Source of the DNA: an uncultured Devosia sp.
Lineage (GTDB): Bacteria; Pseudomonadota; Alphaproteobacteria; Rhizobiales; Devosiaceae
NCBI GenBank assembly: GCA_946480655.1
Contig: CAMLKN010000154.1
Location: 1-5,731 of the forward strand
DNA: 5,731 bases
Direction: 5' to 3'
Part shown: piece after piece, positions 1-5,446 of the stretch
Layout of the letters: the number at the start of each line of letters is the position of its first letter
How positions within the stretch are numbered: position 1 is the first letter of the stretch
Notes under the pieces: generated by a model
Told to the model about the DNA's origin: nothing
What the model saw: the letters and a program-made list of their open reading frames with translations, nothing else
Databases searched by the model: none
Program-made: the position numbers and the translations under genes

Positions 1-387
1 GCCACCGCCGCCGACGCCATCTCGGCCGCGACGCGCCAGGTTGCCGAAACGCTCGACCTGGCTGCCATCGTCACCTATACCGCCTCAGGCTCGACCGGTA
101 TCCGCGCCGCCCGCGAACGGCCGAGCAAGCCGATCATCGCCCTTTCGCCCAATCTGCGGACCATCCGCCGCCTGTCGGTGGTCTGGGGAATCCACTGCGT
201 ACAGACCGAGGATGCGGTGAACCTCGAGGACATGGTCGATCGCGCCTGCGTCATCGCCTATCAGGAAGGCTTTGCCCGCCCCGGCGACCGCATTGCCATC
301 ACGGCCGGCGTGCCGCTGGGTACGCCTGGCGCCACCAACATGCTGCGCATCGCCTTCGTCCGCCAGGACGGGGCCGGCTCGAGCTGA
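1..387 (+). CDS. pyk: Pyruvate kinase, C-terminal part (5' end outside window)
   Basis: Pyruvate kinase makes pyruvate and ATP from phosphoenolpyruvate and ADP, the last step of glycolysis, in the cytoplasm. Only the last 128 residues are here, open at the left edge in frame 1 and ending at TGA 385-387. They match the C-terminal alpha/beta domain: an AADAISAATRQVAETL helix, then AAIVTYTASGSTGIRAAR, then PIIALSPN and TIRRLSVVWGIHCV, and finally the GDRIAITAGVPLGTPGATNM segment that closes the domain in bacterial enzymes. The catalytic barrel and the start codon lie outside the window. A strong terminator follows 25 nt after the stop, so this gene probably ends its transcript. The family call is secure; the choice of pyk over a numbered paralogue cannot be made from the fragment. 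Confidence 0.95.
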   Translation, partial: ATAADAISAATRQVAETLDLAAIVTYTASGSTGIRAARERPSKPIIALSPNLRTIRRLSVVWGIHCVQTEDAVNLEDMVDRACVIAYQEGFARPGDRIAITAGVPLGTPGATNMLRIAFVRQDGAGSS

Positions 388-412
388 GGTGTTACCTCCT
401 TGCACCATTGAG

Positions 413-446
413 GAAGGCCCCGATCGCATCGGGGCCTTCTTTCTTT
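413..446 (+). terminator. Intrinsic terminator after pyk
   Basis: A perfect 12-bp stem pairs 413-424 with 428-439 around a CGC loop (425-427). It is followed by the T-rich run TCTTTCTTT (438-446). The stem is strongly GC and sits just after the pyk stop, so it should end the pyk transcript and insulate the downstream gene. Confidence 0.9.
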
Positions 447-497
447 GAACGCGCTTGCAGCCTCGCCGCGCAAGGATCAGGATCGCGATCGGGGAAC

Positions 498-503
498 AGG
501 GAG
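498..503 (+). promoter_or_regulatory. Ribosome-binding site choosing the transpeptidase start
   Basis: AGGGAG lies 8 nt before the ATG at 512. It favours this ATG over the in-frame TTG at 455, which sits next to the terminator T-run, and over the ATG at 563, which has no good site in front of it. Confidence 0.7.
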
Positions 504-511
504 TGACGCCG

Positions 512-1198
512 ATGCAGGACGCAGCGATCGAAAACCACCGGGCGGACAACCGCACCGCCCTCATGGGCCGCCGGGCCTTCATGCTTGGATCCGCGGCAGG
601 CCTGGGCGCGCTGGCCCTTTCCGGCTGCACCACGATCAAGGCCCTGACCATGGCCGAGGCGGAACAGGTCTATGGGCCGCTCCCCGACGAGCGCTTCCCC
701 ATCGAGGCAGTCAACCTCAACAAGGTCGACCCCAAATACTGGCGTCGCACCGTGCGCTATGACAGCGCCGAGGCGCCCGGCACCATCATCGTCGATCCAC
801 GCAATCACTATGTCTATCGCATCGAGGGCGACAATGTCGCCACGCGCTATGGCGTCAGCGTCGGCCGCGCCGGCTTCCTCTGGAGCGGAGACGCCTATAT
901 CGGCCGCAAGGCCGAGTGGCCGGTCTGGACCCCGCCCAGGGAAATGATCGAGCGGCAACCCGAAGTCGCCCAATATGCCGGCGGCATGGCGCCCGGCCTC
1001 GACAATCCGCTGGGCGCCCGCACGCTCTATCTCTATCAGGATGGCGTCTATACGCTCTACACCCTCTATAGCACCCGCCAGCCCGAAACCATCGGCAACG
1101 GCATTTCCTCGGGATGCATCGGCCTGCTCACGCAGGACATGATGCATCTTTACGAGCGCACTCCGGTCAACACCAAGGTGATCGTGCTCAAGGCCTGA
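512..1198 (+). CDS. Predicted L,D-transpeptidase (YkuD/ErfK family) lipoprotein with altered active site
   Basis: L,D-transpeptidases make 3-3 peptidoglycan cross-links or attach proteins to peptidoglycan in the periplasm. The product is 228 residues. The N-terminus carries GRRAFML (19-25), a Tat-like twin-arginine motif, then a hydrophobic stretch and the lipobox LSGC with Cys39, so it is probably an exported lipoprotein. The YkuD domain covers roughly residues 80-228: APGTIIVDP, YGVSVGR, LGARTLYLYQDG, and the C-terminal SSGCIGLLTQDMMHLYERTP with active-site Cys202. In typical members the strand before this reads HGT, 16 residues ahead of the cysteine, and an Arg follows as GC-x-R. Here those places hold Tyr186-Ser187 and Gly204. 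It may therefore be a divergent subfamily or have a changed activity. Terminators on both sides suggest a single-gene transcript. The family call is firm; catalytic activity is uncertain. Confidence 0.88.
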   Translation: MQDAAIENHRADNRTALMGRRAFMLGSAAGLGALALSGCTTIKALTMAEAEQVYGPLPDERFPIEAVNLNKVDPKYWRRTVRYDSAEAPGTIIVDPRNHYVYRIEGDNVATRYGVSVGRAGFLWSGDAYIGRKAEWPVWTPPREMIERQPEVAQYAGGMAPGLDNPLGARTLYLYQDGVYTLYTLYSTRQPETIGNGISSGCIGLLTQDMMHLYERTPVNTKVIVLKA

Positions 1199-1238
1199 CC
1201 AAAACGTCCACGGCGCCATCCCGGCACGCCGATCACGG

Positions 1239-1263
1239 GGCCCCGAACCATCGGGGCCTTTTT
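1239..1263 (+). terminator. Intrinsic terminator after the transpeptidase gene
   Basis: An 8-bp perfect stem pairs GGCCCCGA (1239-1246) with TCGGGGCC (1251-1258) around an ACCA loop, and TTTTT (1259-1263) follows. G-U pairs can extend the stem outward. It lies 40 nt after the stop and only 16 nt before the next start codon. Confidence 0.88.
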
Positions 1264-1279
1264 CCCGCAAAGCCCGGCC

Positions 1280-2203
1280 ATGACCCCCAACCCACCTGCT
1301 CCGGAACTTCGCGCCACGGCCATCGGTCTTGTGGCGGTCCTGCTCTGGGCCTCCGTCGTGGGCATGATCAAGTCGGTGTCATTGAGCTTTGGCGCGACCG
1401 GCGGGGCCGCGCTGCTCTATACAATTGCCAGCCTTTTCCTTTTGATTTCACCCGGCCTGGGGCCGCTCGCCCAGTTTCCGCGCCGCTATCTGATCGTCGG
1501 CGGCCTGCTCTTCGTGAGCTACGAACTCTGTCTTGCGCTCTCGATCGGCTTTTCCACCAGTGCCCGGCAGGCCATCGAAGTGGGCATGGTCAACTATCTC
1601 TGGCCCAGTTTCACCCTGGTGGGCACCATCCTCTTCAATGGCCGAAAGGCGCGCCCCTGGCTGGCCGTCGGCCTGCTCATGGCCATGCTGGGCATTGCCT
1701 GGGTGCTGGGCGGCGACCAGGGTCTTTCCCTATCCGGCATGCTGGCCAATATGCGGCTCAATCCCCTGAGCTATGGCCTGGCCTTGGCCGGCGCCCTCAT
1801 CTGGGCGGCCTATTGCGTGGTGACACCAAAAATGGCCGCAGGGCGCAATGGCGTGACCCTCTTTTTCATGCTCACCGCCACCGCGCTCTGGGTCAAGCTC
1901 GCCTTTACCCGCGACATCACCTGGGCCGTCGGACCTGTGGACGTCCTTGTGCTGATACTGGCTTCGGCCGCCATGGGCTTTGGCTATGCGGCCTGGAATG
2001 TGGGCATCCTGCGGGGCAATGCCACGCTCCTCGCCACGGCGTCCTATTTCACGCCCGTCCTGTCGGCCGCCTTTGCCGCCCTCGTGCTGCAATCGGCCCT
2101 GCCCCTGTCCTTCTGGCAGGGCACCGGCATGGTTTCGGCTGGCTCGCTGATCTGCTGGCTGGCCACACGCGCGCCGCCGACCCCTCAAAGACCCTCCGCA
2201 TAG
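1280..2203 (+). CDS. yddG: YddG-type amino acid exporter (EamA / DMT superfamily)
   Basis: YddG proteins are inner-membrane drug/metabolite-transporter family exporters that release aromatic and other amino acids. This 307-residue product is close to the E. coli length and keeps its landmarks: LLFVSYELCLALSIG (76-90), QAIEVGMVNYLWPS (97-110), ILFNGRK (117-123), WVLGGDQGL (141-149), ALIWAAYCVVT (172-182), GYAAWNVGILRGN (235-247), SYFTPVLS (255-262), SFWQG (277-281) and the C-terminal CWLATR (292-297). About ten hydrophobic segments can be counted, near residues 12-31, 41-58, 70-90, 97-118, 127-144, 163-182, 192-209, 220-238, 243-270 and 276-295, in two EamA repeats. The ATG at 1280 leaves the first helix intact. 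No clear Shine-Dalgarno precedes it and no promoter is evident between it and the terminator upstream. The last 19 bp overlap the opposing gene. The substrate is inferred from the family. Confidence 0.92.
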   Translation: MTPNPPAPELRATAIGLVAVLLWASVVGMIKSVSLSFGATGGAALLYTIASLFLLISPGLGPLAQFPRRYLIVGGLLFVSYELCLALSIGFSTSARQAIEVGMVNYLWPSFTLVGTILFNGRKARPWLAVGLLMAMLGIAWVLGGDQGLSLSGMLANMRLNPLSYGLALAGALIWAAYCVVTPKMAAGRNGVTLFFMLTATALWVKLAFTRDITWAVGPVDVLVLILASAAMGFGYAAWNVGILRGNATLLATASYFTPVLSAAFAALVLQSALPLSFWQGTGMVSAGSLICWLATRAPPTPQRPSA

Positions 2204-2586
2204 GCCTTGAGCACCTCGAGATCGGTTCGCAGCCATTCGCACTCGGAGGCGAATTGCGCATCGCTTTCCCCCGGCCGCTGCAGAATGGTGCAGCAGATCT
2301 CGCTCCCCTCCTCATTGGGGAAGAGCCGGATCCGGTAGTGTCGCGGCGCCTGGTCCGTCCAGCGCAATTCAAGATCGAGAATGCCGAAACCATTGGGCGG
2401 CGTGAAGGCGATCAGGACCGGCACGCCCTCATGGCTCGTGCGCCATTCATGCTCCGCCACTTGCTCCAGGGGCTGGGCGATGACCCCCTGGGTCCACAGA
2501 TTGATGTTCCGCGGCTCGGATAGGAAAGCGTAGAGCTCCGCCCATGGCCGATTGATGGCCAGGCTGATGGTCCGGCTGTGCTGCAT
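2185..2586 (-). CDS. Small SRPBCC (START/polyketide-cyclase-like) protein
   Basis: This is a 133-residue cytoplasmic protein with no signal peptide or membrane segment. The pattern fits the SRPBCC helix-grip fold: a first strand with RTISLAIN, a helix with PWAELYAFLSEPRNINLW (14-31), central strands including HEWRTSHEGVPVLIAF and HYRIRLFPNE, and a long C-terminal helix from about residue 110 to the end (FASECEWLRTDLEVLKAY). SRPBCC proteins bind hydrophobic ligands in a deep cavity, and the ligand cannot be told from sequence. It overlaps the 3' end of yddG tail to tail by 19 bp, with no terminator between them. The start is the first ATG of the frame. GGAG lies too far upstream to be a convincing ribosome-binding site, so the start is less sure than the gene. 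Codon use matches its neighbours. Confidence 0.78.
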   Translation of the reverse strand: MQHSRTISLAINRPWAELYAFLSEPRNINLWTQGVIAQPLEQVAEHEWRTSHEGVPVLIAFTPPNGFGILDLELRWTDQAPRHYRIRLFPNEEGSEICCTILQRPGESDAQFASECEWLRTDLEVLKAYAEGL

Positions 2587-2665
2587 GCTTCAACTGGGAT
2601 TTGCTCCGCCCGCCCTTCTGGCAGCCGGCGCGCTGACGCTATGCCGGCTTCGACCGGCAGGCGCA

Positions 2666-2693
2666 CACATAGCAGCCGTGACGCAGACCGCAA
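2666..2693 (-). promoter_or_regulatory. Weak candidate promoter for the SRPBCC gene
   Basis: On the minus strand TTGCGG (2693-2688) and TATGTG (2671-2666) are 16 nt apart, about 80 nt before the start codon. The match to sigma-70 consensus is partial. A small 6-bp hairpin (TGCCGG 2642-2647 with CCGGCA 2654-2659) would fall in the leader. This is the best promoter candidate in the 253-nt gap before rpmJ; the rest of that gap shows only the rpmJ terminator. Confidence 0.3.
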
Positions 2694-2781
2694 GTAATTG
2701 ACGCCACAGAGAAATCCGGCTGGTTAACGTGCCTCGGACACGGTCATGCAGCCACTTTTTTGGGCATCGGCGTCCGGGCAA

Positions 2782-2819
2782 GACAAAGGGCCCACGCCGT
2801 CCGGCATGGGCCCTTTGTC
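2782..2819 (-). terminator. Probable terminator after rpmJ
   Basis: A perfect 13-bp stem pairs 2782-2794 (GACAAAGGGCCCA) with 2807-2819. After one mismatch it continues with three more inner pairs and a short loop. It starts 20 nt beyond the rpmJ stop. The trailing sequence on the minus strand is only modestly T-rich (the stem's TTTGTC followed by TT), so it is a strong hairpin but a less classic terminator than the others here. Confidence 0.72.
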
Positions 2820-2839
2820 ACATTGGTCCTGGTGAAGGC

Positions 2840-2965
2840 TTAGCCCTGGCGGGCCTTGAAGCGCTTGTCCACCTTGTTGATGATGTAAACGCGGCCGCGA
2901 CGGCGGACGAGCTTGTTCGCGCGGTGGCGAGTCATCAACGCCTTCAGCGAGTTGCGGATCTTCAT
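2840..2965 (-). CDS. rpmJ: 50S ribosomal protein L36 (bL36), cysteine-free form
   Basis: L36 is the smallest protein of the large ribosomal subunit and binds 23S rRNA. The 41-residue product begins [15 protein letters not shown] and ends [13 protein letters not shown], with the central VRRRGRVY; this is the usual alphaproteobacterial form. It has no cysteine, so it lacks the zinc ribbon of the 37-38-residue L36 type. The sequence is highly basic, as expected for an rRNA-binding protein. AAGGA lies 8 nt before the ATG (2978-2974). A near-consensus promoter and a leader hairpin lie upstream, and a terminator hairpin lies 20 nt downstream, so it is a single-gene transcription unit. Confidence 0.97.
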   Translation of the reverse strand: MKIRNSLKALMTRHRANKLVRRRGRVYIINKVDKRFKARQG

Positions 2966-2991
2966 CTCTCTAATCCTTGGTCAAACAAAAT

Positions 2992-3007
2992 GGGCGCCCA
3001 GGCGCCC
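2992..3007 (-). promoter_or_regulatory. GC hairpin in the rpmJ 5' leader
   Basis: GGGCGCC (2992-2998) and GGCGCCC (3001-3007) form a compact GC hairpin. From the predicted promoter, transcription would start near 3014, so the hairpin would sit at the very 5' end of a leader of about 50 nt, before the ribosome-binding site. It could stabilise the mRNA or take part in translational control. No long T-run follows it, so it does not look like an attenuator. Confidence 0.5.
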
Positions 3008-3070
3008 GAAAACTGGCCTCTTCATAAGGAAACTGACCCAGCCTGTCAACGCGCAATCACACCAGTTTTC
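3008..3070. repeat. Inverted repeat GAAAACTGG/CCAGTTTTC flanking the rpmJ promoter
   Basis: GAAAACTGG (3008-3016) and its exact reverse complement CCAGTTTTC (3062-3070) lie on either side of the predicted rpmJ promoter, 45 nt apart. A second, shorter inverted pair overlaps it: GACCCAGC (3035-3042), inside the promoter spacer, and GCTGGGTC (3115-3122). The pairs are exact but short, and chance cannot be excluded. Confidence 0.45.
3021..3049 (-). promoter_or_regulatory. Sigma-70-type promoter of rpmJ
   Basis: On the minus strand, a perfect -35 box TTGACA (3049-3044) is followed by a 17-nt spacer and the -10 box TATGAA (3026-3021). This is the best promoter in the window. It gives a leader of about 50 nt ahead of the rpmJ start, as suits a highly expressed ribosomal protein gene. 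Confidence 0.82.
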
Positions 3071-3082
3071 CCCATTCAAGCA

Positions 3083-3092
3083 GCGTTAACGC
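3083..3092. promoter_or_regulatory. Palindrome GCGTTAACGC in the rpmJ/regulator divergent gap
   Basis: A perfect 10-bp palindrome lies 33 bp upstream of the rpmJ -35 box and 54 nt before the regulator start codon. Its position would suit a regulator-binding site serving either gene. A weak -35-like TTAACG for the regulator gene overlaps it. No known operator consensus is claimed. Confidence 0.3.
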
Positions 3093-3146
3093 GCGGGTGA
3101 TCGGCAGGCCCTAAGCTGGGTCGGATCAGCGTCAGAATTGCAGTCC

Positions 3147-3647
3147 ATGTCCAGCGAAACCCACAACAAACCCGGAGCCCTCGTCATCGACGCGCAGGCC
3201 AATATGGCGACGCTGGTGGCCGACATGCTGCGCACGCTGGGGCGCCGCGACATTCGCGAGGCCTATGATGGCGCGACGGCCCAGTTCGAGCTCCGCCGCC
3301 GGCCCTTCGAGATCATCATCCTGGACGATGGCATAGCCGGTCCTGACGCCGTGGACCTGGTGCGGCGCCTGCGCGCCGACCCGACCTCTCCCAACCGGCT
3401 GACCCCGGTGATCATGATGGCCGCCGCGCCCGACGCTGCCCGCATCGCCGCCGCCCGCGACGCCGGCGTCACCGAATTCCTGCGCAAGCCCTTCGCTGCG
3501 GCCCATCTCAAGTCCCGGTTGGACAGCATCGCCGGTAATCCGCGGCCCTTCATCGAGGCCGGGACTTATTCCGGCCCCGACCGGCGCCGCAAGGTCCAGG
3601 ACATCGGCTCGGCCGACCGCCGCGGCATGAGTGACGGCAAGGACTGA
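3147..3647 (+). CDS. Orphan single-domain response regulator with degenerate receiver
   Basis: The 166-residue product is a CheY-like receiver followed by a short tail and no DNA-binding or enzymatic domain. The receiver spans about residues 10-130: LVIDAQANM, FEIIILDDGIAGPDAVDLVRRLR with the likely phospho-accepting Asp60, TPVIMMAAAPD, and FLRKPF with conserved Lys114. Two usual residues are changed: the acidic pair is only Asp15-Ala16, and the switch Ser/Thr is Ala92. Phosphorylation may therefore be weak or atypical. The tail carries GPDRRRK (143-149) and SADRRG (155-160), a basic, likely flexible region. No histidine kinase is adjacent. The ATG at 3147 is chosen over the TTG at 3138; neither has a strong ribosome-binding site. 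It is divergent from rpmJ. Phosphorelay signalling is inferred from the domain; the partner and output are unknown. Confidence 0.85.
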   Translation: MSSETHNKPGALVIDAQANMATLVADMLRTLGRRDIREAYDGATAQFELRRRPFEIIILDDGIAGPDAVDLVRRLRADPTSPNRLTPVIMMAAAPDAARIAAARDAGVTEFLRKPFAAAHLKSRLDSIAGNPRPFIEAGTYSGPDRRRKVQDIGSADRRGMSDGKD

Positions 3648-3674
3648 TCCGTCCGTAAGCCTCCTGGAAAACAG

Positions 3675-3703
3675 AAAGTCCCCGACCAGTGGCCGGGGAC
3701 TTT
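3675..3703. terminator. Bidirectional terminator between the regulator and oppF
   Basis: AAAGTCCCCG (3675-3684) pairs perfectly with CGGGGACTTT (3694-3703) around a 9-nt loop that can form two more pairs. On the plus strand TTTGTCTT follows. On the minus strand the stem is followed by CTGTTTTCC. It lies between two convergent genes, 27 nt from the regulator stop and 22 nt from the oppF stop, and can serve both. Confidence 0.82.
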
Positions 3704-3725
3704 GTCTTGGGAGAGGTGTCGCGGC

Positions 3726-4595
3726 TCAGGCGGCCGCTTCAGCGGCCTCGCGACGAAGCCGCCGGCGCAGCTCGCGGCGCTTCATTTCTTCCTTGGGATC
3801 GGGCACCGGCACGGAAGCGATGAGCTTCTTGGTATAGTCGTGACGAGGCTCCATCACCACCTGCTCGCTGTCGCCGATCTCAACCACTTCGCCGAAATAG
3901 AGAACCATGATGCGCTGCGCGATATGGCGGACCACGGCGATGTCATGCGCGATGAACAGCAGCGAAACGCCGAACTCCTTCTGCAGGTCCATGAGCAGGT
4001 TGATCACCTGCGCCTGCACCGACACGTCCAGCGCCGACACCGCCTCGTCGCAGACGATGAGCTTGGGCCGCGTGATCAGCGCCCGGGCAATGCCGATACG
4101 CTGGCACTGGCCGCCTGAGAATTCGTGCGGATACTTGTTGATCATGGTGGGCGACAGGCCCACCTTTTCCATCATCTCGATGACGCGCGCCATGCGCTCG
4201 GTCTTCTTGATCTCCGGATAATGGATCAGCAGCGGCTCGGCGATGATGGCGCCAGCCGTCATGCGCGGATTAAGCGAGGCCAGGGGGTCCTGGAAGATCA
4301 TCTGCACGTCCTTGCGCAGATCGGTGAGCTCGCCCGAACTCATCTTGAGGATATCCTTGCCCATCCACAGCGACTCGCCGGAAGTGGCATGGATCAGCCG
4401 AATGACGGCGCGCGACAGGGTCGACTTGCCACAGCCGCTCTCGCCCACGATGCCCAGCGTCTCGCCCTGCTTGAGGCTGAAGGAAACGTCCTTGACCGCA
4501 TGCAGCACCTTGGTGCCGCCAAACAGCCCTCCTGCCGGAATCTGGAAATCGACTGAAAGGTTGCGAACCTCGAGAATGGTCTGCTTCTCGCTCAT
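3726..4595 (-). CDS. oppF: Oligopeptide/dipeptide ABC transporter ATPase, OppF/DppF type
   Basis: One of the two ATPases of a peptide-type importer, on the cytoplasmic face of the inner membrane. The 289-residue product has Walker A GESGCGKST (51-59), Q-loop Gln102 in FQDPLASLNP, signature FSGGQCQRIGIARAL (159-173), Walker B LIVCDE (179-184) with catalytic Glu184, D-loop ALD (188-190) and H-loop His217. FSGGQCQRI and CDEAVSALDVS are typical of OppF/DppF. The C-terminal HPY-like stretch is RHDYTKKLIASVPVPDP. The protein then ends in a charged, arginine-rich helix (EEMKRRELRRRLRREAAEAAA) instead of the usual cysteine-containing tail. Its ATG overlaps the oppD stop as ATGA (4592-4595), and AAAGGGG lies 6 nt upstream, so translation is coupled. 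A terminator follows, making this the last gene of the operon. The substrate cannot be fixed without the binding protein. Confidence 0.93.
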   Translation of the reverse strand: MSEKQTILEVRNLSVDFQIPAGGLFGGTKVLHAVKDVSFSLKQGETLGIVGESGCGKSTLSRAVIRLIHATSGESLWMGKDILKMSSGELTDLRKDVQMIFQDPLASLNPRMTAGAIIAEPLLIHYPEIKKTERMARVIEMMEKVGLSPTMINKYPHEFSGGQCQRIGIARALITRPKLIVCDEAVSALDVSVQAQVINLLMDLQKEFGVSLLFIAHDIAVVRHIAQRIMVLYFGEVVEIGDSEQVVMEPRHDYTKKLIASVPVPDPKEEMKRRELRRRLRREAAEAAA

Positions 4596-5434
4596 GCTTC
4601 GCCCCTTTCACGCATGAATTCGTAGGACACCGTGGAAAGCCGCTCGACCTTCTTGTCGAGCCGCGGCACCGCCGCCAGGAGACCCTGCGTATAGGGGTGC
4701 TCGGGACCGGCGAAGAGGTCCTCGGTCTTGCGATATTCCATCACCCGCCCGTCATACATGACCAGCGTGTCCTCGCAGGTCCCGGCCACGATCCCCAGGT
4801 CATGGGTGATCAGGATGATCGAGGTGCCGAAATCTTCCTGCAGGTCGACCAGGAGGTCGATGATGCCGGCCTGCACGGTCACGTCGAGGGCCGTGGTCGG
4901 CTCGTCGGCGATCAGCAGTTCCGGATTGCACAAGAGCGCCATGGCGATCATCACGCGCTGCCGCATCCCGCCCGAGAATTCGTGCGGATACATGTGCACG
5001 CGGTTCCTGGCGTCCGGGATGCGCACGGCGTCGAGAAAGCGCACGCTTTCCGCGAGCGCCGCGCTGTGGCTCATGCCCTTGTGCAATTCGAGCACTTCCG
5101 TCATCTGCCGCGAAATGCGCAGATAGGGATTGAGCGATGTCATCGGGTCCTGGAAGATGATCCCGATGCGCCGCGCGCGCAGCTTGTTGATCTCCCGGAG
5201 CGGCAGGTTGAGGATCTCCTTGCCGTCGAACATGACCGAACCCGAGGCCCGGCCGTTCTTGGGCAGCAATCCCAGGATGGCGAAGGCGCCCTGGGTCTTG
5301 CCCGAGCCGCTTTCGCCCACGATGGCCAGGGTCTTGCCCTTTTCCAGCGTGTAGCTGAGGTCTTTGACGGCGTGGATGACCCCGTCATTGGTGTCGAATT
5401 CGACCTTGAGATTCTTGACTTCCAGCAATGCCAT
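4592..5434 (-). CDS. oppD: Oligopeptide ABC transporter ATPase, OppD type
   Basis: Partner ATPase of OppF. The 280-residue product has Walker A GESGSGKTQ (40-48), Q-loop Gln95 in FQDPMTSLNP, signature FSGGMRQRVMIAMALL (153-168), Walker B LLIADEP (173-179) with catalytic Glu178, D-loop ALD (182-184), H-loop His211 in THDLGIVAG, and PEHPYTQGLLAAVPRLD near the end. The signature and the VMYDGRVMEY stretch closely resemble E. coli OppD. The Gln after GKT, where most ATPases have Ser/Thr-Thr, is also an OppD trait. The ATG at 5434 is chosen over an in-frame start at 5473: AGGAAG (5446-5441) sits 6 nt before it, the residues from it (MALLEVKNLKVEF) are the normal family start, and the longer form would overlap oppC. 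The protein stops after about 20 residues beyond the HPY region and lacks the cysteine tail of many homologues. Confidence 0.94.
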   Translation of the reverse strand: MALLEVKNLKVEFDTNDGVIHAVKDLSYTLEKGKTLAIVGESGSGKTQGAFAILGLLPKNGRASGSVMFDGKEILNLPLREINKLRARRIGIIFQDPMTSLNPYLRISRQMTEVLELHKGMSHSAALAESVRFLDAVRIPDARNRVHMYPHEFSGGMRQRVMIAMALLCNPELLIADEPTTALDVTVQAGIIDLLVDLQEDFGTSIILITHDLGIVAGTCEDTLVMYDGRVMEYRKTEDLFAGPEHPYTQGLLAAVPRLDKKVERLSTVSYEFMRERGEA

Positions 5435-5440
5435 TTTGGT

Positions 5441-5446
5441 CTTCCT
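5441..5446 (-). promoter_or_regulatory. oppD ribosome-binding site overlapping the oppC stop
   Basis: On the minus strand the sequence reads TAGGAAG, in which TAG (5447-5445) ends oppC and AGGAAG (5446-5441) is the Shine-Dalgarno site for the ATG at 5434. The oppC and oppD reading frames are 10 nt apart. This fixes the oppD start and implies translational coupling. Confidence 0.8.

Noticed and set aside
453..484. Possible sigma-70 boxes before the transpeptidase gene (TTGCAG and CAGGAT, 17 nt apart)
   Set aside because: Each box matches only about half of the consensus, and better evidence is lacking.
392..1270. A 292-codon open frame on the minus strand opposite the transpeptidase gene
   Set aside because: It is wholly antisense to a well-supported gene, crosses both terminators and has no recognisable motif.
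1114..2523. A 469-codon open frame on the plus strand spanning the transpeptidase end, yddG and the SRPBCC gene
   Set aside because: It runs in another frame through a clear YddG gene and antisense to the SRPBCC gene. Its product is rich in His, Arg, Gly and Pro with no recognisable domain, as expected of a GC-rich shadow frame.
2729..3100. A 123-codon open frame on the plus strand covering rpmJ
   Set aside because: It crosses the rpmJ terminator, the gene and its promoter on the opposite strand, and has no domain.
3086..3115. Possible promoter for the response regulator gene (TTAACG and CCTAAG)
   Set aside because: The -10 match is poor and the -35 overlaps the palindrome. The region more probably holds the true promoter in a form not recognisable by eye.
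3138..3146. Upstream TTG start for the response regulator
   Set aside because: It adds only three residues, and the nearby ATG is the more common start type; neither has a strong ribosome-binding site.
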